This document shows, piece after piece, positions 59,544 to 64,000 of a stretch of 64,000 nucleotides of DNA. How positions within the stretch are numbered: the first letter of the stretch is position 1; every line of letters begins with the position of its first letter. The notes beneath the pieces are model-generated. The model saw only the letters and a program-made list of their open reading frames with translations. It did not search any database and was not told where the DNA came from. This stretch comes from Clostridium_AI sp964409685 (GTDB lineage: Bacteria; Bacillota; Clostridia; Lachnospirales; Lachnospiraceae). A program made the position numbers and the translations under genes. Location of the stretch: contig CAYPEJ010000003.1 in NCBI GenBank assembly GCA_964409685.1, positions 124,001 through 188,000 on the forward strand. Direction: 5' to 3'.

Positions 59544-60956
59544 CTAAAAATTAAAGTAAATAAATGGATTATAAGTTCCTTTTACTAAGTAACTTACACA
59601 AACAACTAGTAAAAACAGCATACAAACTGGATAACATAGATTAATAAACTTATATCCTTTTTGTTGATTCACTAGATATAGATTTGTTCTCTTCGCAAAT
59701 GGCATGGCAAATACAATTCCAGCAAAATAAAATATTGCATTTTCACGGATAAACATCCATGCCGTATCGCTGAAGAATCCACTACTTGTAAAGCCAAACA
59801 TATTGGCAATATAATTACCTGCTTGTACTAGGTCTGTAGAACGGAACAACACCCACCCCAAAACAACCACAAGCATACAGTAAACATGCTTTATTCCAGA
59901 ATGAATATGACTTCTTTCAAAATCAAACACTTTCTCTAGCACAATAAACACGAAATTCAACATCCCCCAGAAGATAAATGTCCATTCCGCACCATGCCAA
60001 ATCCCTGTTAATGACCATACAACAAATAAGTTACGAATCATAGTATCCTTATTTTTCACCCTTGACCCGCCAAGTGGGAAATACACATACTCACGGAACC
60101 AACTTCCTAATGAGATATGCCATCTTCTCCAAAACTCACTAATGGACTTAGAAATATATGGATAGTTAAAGTTCTCTTCAAATCGGAATCCAAACATAAG
60201 TCCTAGCCCAATTGCCATGTCTGAGTATCCTGAAAAGTCGTAAAAGATCTGTAAGGTATACGAAATCGCACCAAGCCAGGCTAATGTGGTTGGTATCGCC
60301 CCTTGCCCTTGTAAAGAAAAAACACGATCCGTTACAACCGCCATTGTATTGGATAACAATATTTTCTTCGATAATCCAAGAATAAATCTACAACAACCCA
60401 CAGAAAATCCTTCCAAACTTTCCTTACGATTTATAATCTGTTCTTCCACATCTGAATAACGTACAATCGGTCCTGCAATTAACTGCGGAAAGAACGCTAC
60501 ATATAGTCCTAGGTAAAATGGATTCTTTTGTACTTTAACACTTTGACGGTACACATCAATTACATATGACATTGCTTGGAATGTAAAGAATGAGATTCCA
60601 ATCGGCAAAATAATGTTTGGTACTTTGAATTGATTCGCCTCATCTAATGCAAGATTCACATTTCGTATTACAAAGTTCAAATATTTAAAGATAAATAATG
60701 TACCAAGATTTCCGATAATAGTAAGTACTAATACCCATTTCTTCTTGGAAACATCTATCCATAGTCCCATAATGTAGTTAAATAGAATCGACCCTATCAT
60801 TAAAAACACATACACAGGTTCTCCCCATGCATAAAAAAACAAACTTACGATTAAAAGTAATATATTCTGAACTTTCCTTGACTGAAACGCCACATAATAT
60901 AGTAATAAAACTATTGGCAGGAAATAAAACAAAAATATCGTACTTGAGAATAACAT
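59544..60956 (-). CDS. MBOAT acyltransferase (AlgI/DltB-like)
   Basis: A 470-aa membrane-bound O-acyltransferase with about eleven membrane segments. PIGISFFTFQAMSYVIDVYR, FFPQLIAGPIVRYSDVEEQI and the catalytic His321 in TGIWHGAEWTFIFWG are the AlgI/DltB marks. It moves acetyl groups across the membrane to the AlgJ-like protein encoded next. The gene starts 5 bases after the stop of the glycosyltransferase gene, so the three act as one operon for an acetylated exopolysaccharide. Similarity to AlgI is greater than to DltB by the GP-x-VRY block; no D-alanylation genes are adjacent. Confidence 0.9.
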   Translation of the reverse strand: MLFSSTIFLFYFLPIVLLLYYVAFQSRKVQNILLLIVSLFFYAWGEPVYVFLMIGSILFNYIMGLWIDVSKKKWVLVLTIIGNLGTLFIFKYLNFVIRNVNLALDEANQFKVPNIILPIGISFFTFQAMSYVIDVYRQSVKVQKNPFYLGLYVAFFPQLIAGPIVRYSDVEEQIINRKESLEGFSVGCCRFILGLSKKILLSNTMAVVTDRVFSLQGQGAIPTTLAWLGAISYTLQIFYDFSGYSDMAIGLGLMFGFRFEENFNYPYISKSISEFWRRWHISLGSWFREYVYFPLGGSRVKNKDTMIRNLFVVWSLTGIWHGAEWTFIFWGMLNFVFIVLEKVFDFERSHIHSGIKHVYCMLVVVLGWVLFRSTDLVQAGNYIANMFGFTSSGFFSDTAWMFIRENAIFYFAGIVFAMPFAKRTNLYLVNQQKGYKFINLCYPVCMLFLLVVCVSYLVKGTYNPFIYFNF

Positions 60957-60961
60957 ATCTC

Positions 60962-63900
60962 CTACCCTTTCTTACAGTTGTTGTGATACACTCGAATTTT
61001 GCAATAGTACAAAGTAGCAAAAACAGTGATACCCAACAATCCTATCATTTGTATCAACCAATCTGGTACAAAGGAATCCTTCGAATAATCCCCAATCTCA
61101 TCCGTACTTGGTACTTGAAAGTTTCTTGCTCCTTCATCCTCTTCTAGTACCACCCATGATTGATTTAATATAACTTCCTGTTGAAACAACAAGTTATCAC
61201 TTATCTTAGCACAAATGGTAATAGGCTGTGCCTCTGCCCTATCTGTTACGGTCAAACGACCAGTAGGTGTCAGTTCCACACCTTCTACAGTTGTCTCCAG
61301 ATAAAAATTAGCTTCTTTCTCTTTCACTGCTTCCCCCACCACTTCTAGAGAATAATCATAATAAAATTCTCCCTGAACTGGTAGTTCTACATAGGTATTC
61401 CCCATTACTTTATACTGCTCTAAATGTGCAGAATTGAAAAAGTCATTCACATCTAAAAAATTCAGCTTCGACATTGTAAAGGAAGTAGTTTCATGATCAC
61501 CTAATACTACAGTGAAACCAACGCTATTGGATAACACTGTTTTTCCATCTTCCATAACATCTGCAAAGATCGGTATGCAAACTTTCCCGATAAAACCTTC
61601 TGGAATAGTAAATGTCCCATTTTCCACAACTACTACTTTGTAATAATCTGTTTTCTTCTCTTTCAGATATACATTACAACCATCCTCAAGCTGATATCCT
61701 TCCCAATTTGCAACTACATTCAGCGTCATTTGAACCTGTTCTTTTGCATTTATCCAGAAAGATACCATATCACCATATTCCATATACGCTTGCTGCGATG
61801 TTGAGAAATATAAAGAATAATACCCTTCCTTCTCATCCTCTGTATTATAAGTAACCTTTAACTTCTCTTCCTCTTCTAATGCCCTAAAAGATACCATTCC
61901 GCCATTGGATGTATATTCAAATCCGTCCACAGAAATCTTTGTTTCGGCTCCAAGTACATTTATGCCAAAAAATAGTTGTCCAAAAAGCATGCCCATAAAA
62001 ATAAATTGCACAAATTCTTTCGCTTTTTTCGGTAAAAATGCATTTTTAATACTTTCTTTATTTAAACATGGAACACTATACAAATATTCCATTTCATCAA
62101 ATTCTTTTTCTTCCTGCTTACGTTTTTTATACGCAACCTCTCTGGATTCATTTTCTAGCCCTAAAAGTACCGTGTGAATCGCAGGATTATAATAAATTGC
62201 TTCTCTATTCGCTATTCTATATAAACAAATACGCTCTTGATTGTCATATTTGTTGCCTCCATACTCCAATGTTCTTTCATACTCTAGATTTAAAGTAATT
62301 CCAGAACCAATCTCCACTACACGTTTTTCCTTTACATCTTTCGTCTTTTTCTCACTTAAAGAAACATACCAGTAATCAAAACTAAGTAATCTTAACTTGT
62401 CCCCATCTGTATCTAGAAACTTCTTATCAAATGTAATACGGCTTAATTTTCTACTAAAATGATAACTCTTCACTACAGTTCGTTTTAAGAAATTTATCTT
62501 GATACAATCATAAAATCCAATATCTTCACGAACATGTGTCGTCAACGGCGGCACGCGGTCGTGTACAATATGAAGTAACTGCTTGTACTCTTTTTCCTTA
62601 ATATCTGAGATTTGGAATGCATATTTCCAATCTTCATCCCTTCGCATAACTTGAACAATCTTCGCCCAAAATGTTGCTTGATATCCCCCATCTTGTAGCA
62701 TAACCTGATGCTCTGCCTCTGGGTCCATATATTGTGGTACATCAAATATGATAGAAAAACCACCTTCTGATATATCACATGTCTTACCAGATAACTTACG
62801 GAATCCACTTTTTATTTCACAATGTGCTTCAATTGCAAATCGTTCTGACTTACGGAATGACTTTCTTCCCAACATGAAAAATAATGCCATTACCAAGTTG
62901 TACATATTAATTACTAACCAAAACAACAAGAACGATATGGCAACATTTCCAGTTGAGAAAATAATATAGATACAACGTACCATTCCAAAACAAGTTAATC
63001 CCGCAAGAATCATATGCGGAATCGCCATTTTAAAATGATACCATCCCTCTTCCTCTGCTGCCCCTTTTGTTGTAACCGCAAACTTTTTCTCAGAAAGCCC
63101 TACAATCTCGAATAAAACATCTTTTAGTAACAATGGAAACATAATGGTTTCGTAAATATTCGTCCACTGCAAGGTTCGAATATTTCCTGATAAATGCTTA
63201 ATCGTAACGCTATTAATCCAATACATCGGAAGCCAAAATACTAACAATTCTAGTGGATTTGCAATAAATATGGTAACACCAAATACCGAGTACATAATCG
63301 GTGCTAACATATAAATAAAACGCTTAATACTATCGTACCAATACGCAATGGATGTTAAATAGGAAATCTTTTGGCTCATATTTAACCCTTTACGGAATAA
63401 AATGTTCCATTTTCGTCCTGTCTGAATACAACCTCTTGCCCATCTTCTTCTTTGTTTGATTAAGTTCTTTAAATCCTCAGGGGATAATCCCGATGCATAG
63501 ACTTGGTCAGTGGCAATACATTGATACCCTTTGGATTGTATCAACATTCCTGTTGCAAAGTCTTCTGTTATTACATTTGTAACAAAACCACCGATTTCTT
63601 CTAAGGCTTCTCTTGATAAAATCGTATTGGAACCACCGTAGATTACAGAATTGGTCTCATTTTTCGCCAACTGAATATCACGGTAGAAATAATCCTGTTC
63701 ATTTGGAATATTATCTTCGGAATATAAGTTATACTGAAATAAATCCAAATTGTAAAAACTCTGTGGCGTCTGAACAAATCCGATTTTTCCTTCTCGTTTA
63801 AGTCTCGCCTCTACTCCTTCTTCTTGTTCAATTCTCTTAGCTTCCGCTAAATCTTTCATAAAATACGGTACACAATCCATTAAGAAATTACTCATTGGTA

Positions 63901-64000
63901 TCATATCCGCATCAAATGTCACCACTAACTCACCACTTGAATGAGCAAGTCCATGATTTAAATTGCCAGCTTTTGCACCCTTATGTTCTGTTCTAGCAAG
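60962..64000 (-). CDS. BcsA-like glycosyltransferase with PilZ domain and large C-terminal outer region (5' end cut)
   Basis: The visible 1012 codons continue past the window edge. The GT2 core has HKGAKAGNLNHGLAHSSG, TFDADMIP (metal-binding D-x-D), GGSNTILSREALEEIGGF, TEDFATGMLI and QRRRWARGC (the Q-x-x-RW motif), as in cellulose and other processive beta-glycan synthases. Membrane helices follow, then a PilZ domain (RKSERFAIEAHCEIKSG and DISEGGFSIIFDV), which suggests c-di-GMP control. The last 370 residues form an outer beta-rich region with a signal-like helix and a C-terminal anchor (IGLLGITVFATLYYCKI), an uncommon addition. With the MBOAT and AlgJ-like genes it forms an operon for an acetylated beta-glucan. 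The polymer is not proven. Confidence 0.85.
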   Translation of the reverse strand, partial: LARTEHKGAKAGNLNHGLAHSSGELVVTFDADMIPMSNFLMDCVPYFMKDLAEAKRIEQEEGVEARLKREGKIGFVQTPQSFYNLDLFQYNLYSEDNIPNEQDYFYRDIQLAKNETNSVIYGGSNTILSREALEEIGGFVTNVITEDFATGMLIQSKGYQCIATDQVYASGLSPEDLKNLIKQRRRWARGCIQTGRKWNILFRKGLNMSQKISYLTSIAYWYDSIKRFIYMLAPIMYSVFGVTIFIANPLELLVFWLPMYWINSVTIKHLSGNIRTLQWTNIYETIMFPLLLKDVLFEIVGLSEKKFAVTTKGAAEEEGWYHFKMAIPHMILAGLTCFGMVRCIYIIFSTGNVAISFLLFWLVINMYNLVMALFFMLGRKSFRKSERFAIEAHCEIKSGFRKLSGKTCDISEGGFSIIFDVPQYMDPEAEHQVMLQDGGYQATFWAKIVQVMRRDEDWKYAFQISDIKEKEYKQLLHIVHDRVPPLTTHVREDIGFYDCIKINFLKRTVVKSYHFSRKLSRITFDKKFLDTDGDKLRLLSFDYWYVSLSEKKTKDVKEKRVVEIGSGITLNLEYERTLEYGGNKYDNQERICLYRIANREAIYYNPAIHTVLLGLENESREVAYKKRKQEEKEFDEMEYLYSVPCLNKESIKNAFLPKKAKEFVQFIFMGMLFGQLFFGINVLGAETKISVDGFEYTSNGGMVSFRALEEEEKLKVTYNTEDEKEGYYSLYFSTSQQAYMEYGDMVSFWINAKEQVQMTLNVVANWEGYQLEDGCNVYLKEKKTDYYKVVVVENGTFTIPEGFIGKVCIPIFADVMEDGKTVLSNSVGFTVVLGDHETTSFTMSKLNFLDVNDFFNSAHLEQYKVMGNTYVELPVQGEFYYDYSLEVVGEAVKEKEANFYLETTVEGVELTPTGRLTVTDRAEAQPITICAKISDNLLFQQEVILNQSWVVLEEDEGARNFQVPSTDEIGDYSKDSFVPDWLIQMIGLLGITVFATLYYCKIRVYHNNCKKG

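Overview
The window looks like a chromosome segment of a low-G+C, strictly anaerobic Clostridia, most likely Lachnospiraceae. This is inferred from AT-rich codon use, AGGAGG-type ribosome binding sites on almost every gene, the gene order pnp / M16 peptidase / ClpP-like / ftsK, the rimP-nusA-ylxR-ylxQ-infB-rbfA-nrnA-truB-ribF cluster, a clostridial AgrD-type peptide and secreted modular GH5 enzymes with Ser/Glu/Pro/Thr linkers. A run of exactly 100 N (43670-43769) shows that it is a draft scaffold. Nearly every gene is on the minus strand, so operons read from high to low coordinates.

Layout, low to high coordinates. 1-4009: the end of a polyketide-like gene cluster (STAS-like protein, KASIII-like enzyme, malonyltransferase-like AT, carrier protein, start of a further protein) with a decayed transposase inside it and a strong promoter plus overlapping inverted repeats upstream. 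4210-6706: murF and ddl. 6841-9123: a tightly coupled three-gene module of an OLD/AAA_21-type ATPase, an unknown 147-aa protein and a caspase-like (C13-type) protease, the best candidate here for an undescribed conflict system. 9281-15803: arylsulfate sulfotransferase, PfkB kinase, formate-THF ligase and two RimK-like ATP-grasp ligases. 15885-23381: ftsK, ClpP-like protease, M16 peptidase, pnp. 23683-28210: a 1056-aa repeat-rich protein and two rpsO genes, each with an S15-leader-like element, separated by a small lipoprotein. 28439-30843: a KduD-type dehydrogenase and an MFS exporter with an attenuator-like leader peptide. 31139-32364: a small degenerate island (truncated ATPase, IS110 remnant, orphan CRISPR array). 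32718-37712: two paralogous secreted mannanase-like GH5 enzymes, one fused to a CE2-type acetylesterase. 38180-47252: the nusA-infB cluster. 47659-51227: tRNA-Glu, an AgrD-like peptide with an AgrC-like kinase, and a second ATPase operon with a Septu-like flavour. 51294-64000: recQ, a chemoreceptor, a GH5_4-like cellulase and a synthase/MBOAT/AlgJ-like operon for a probably acetylated beta-glucan.

Themes. Polysaccharides: the cell seems able to make an O-acetylated exopolysaccharide (PilZ-bearing glycosyltransferase, MBOAT, DHHW/AlgJ protein) and to digest acetylated mannan and beta-glucan (GH5, CE2, CBMs). Conflict and mobility: three ATPases of one clan (one truncated), a caspase-like protease, a CRISPR array with one spacer that reads as an ATPase signature motif, and two decayed transposases. 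RNA-level control: S15 leaders, possible leader peptides before pnp and the MFS gene, and overlapping hairpins upstream of the polyketide-like operon. All functions are assigned from motifs and gene order read by eye. No database search was run.
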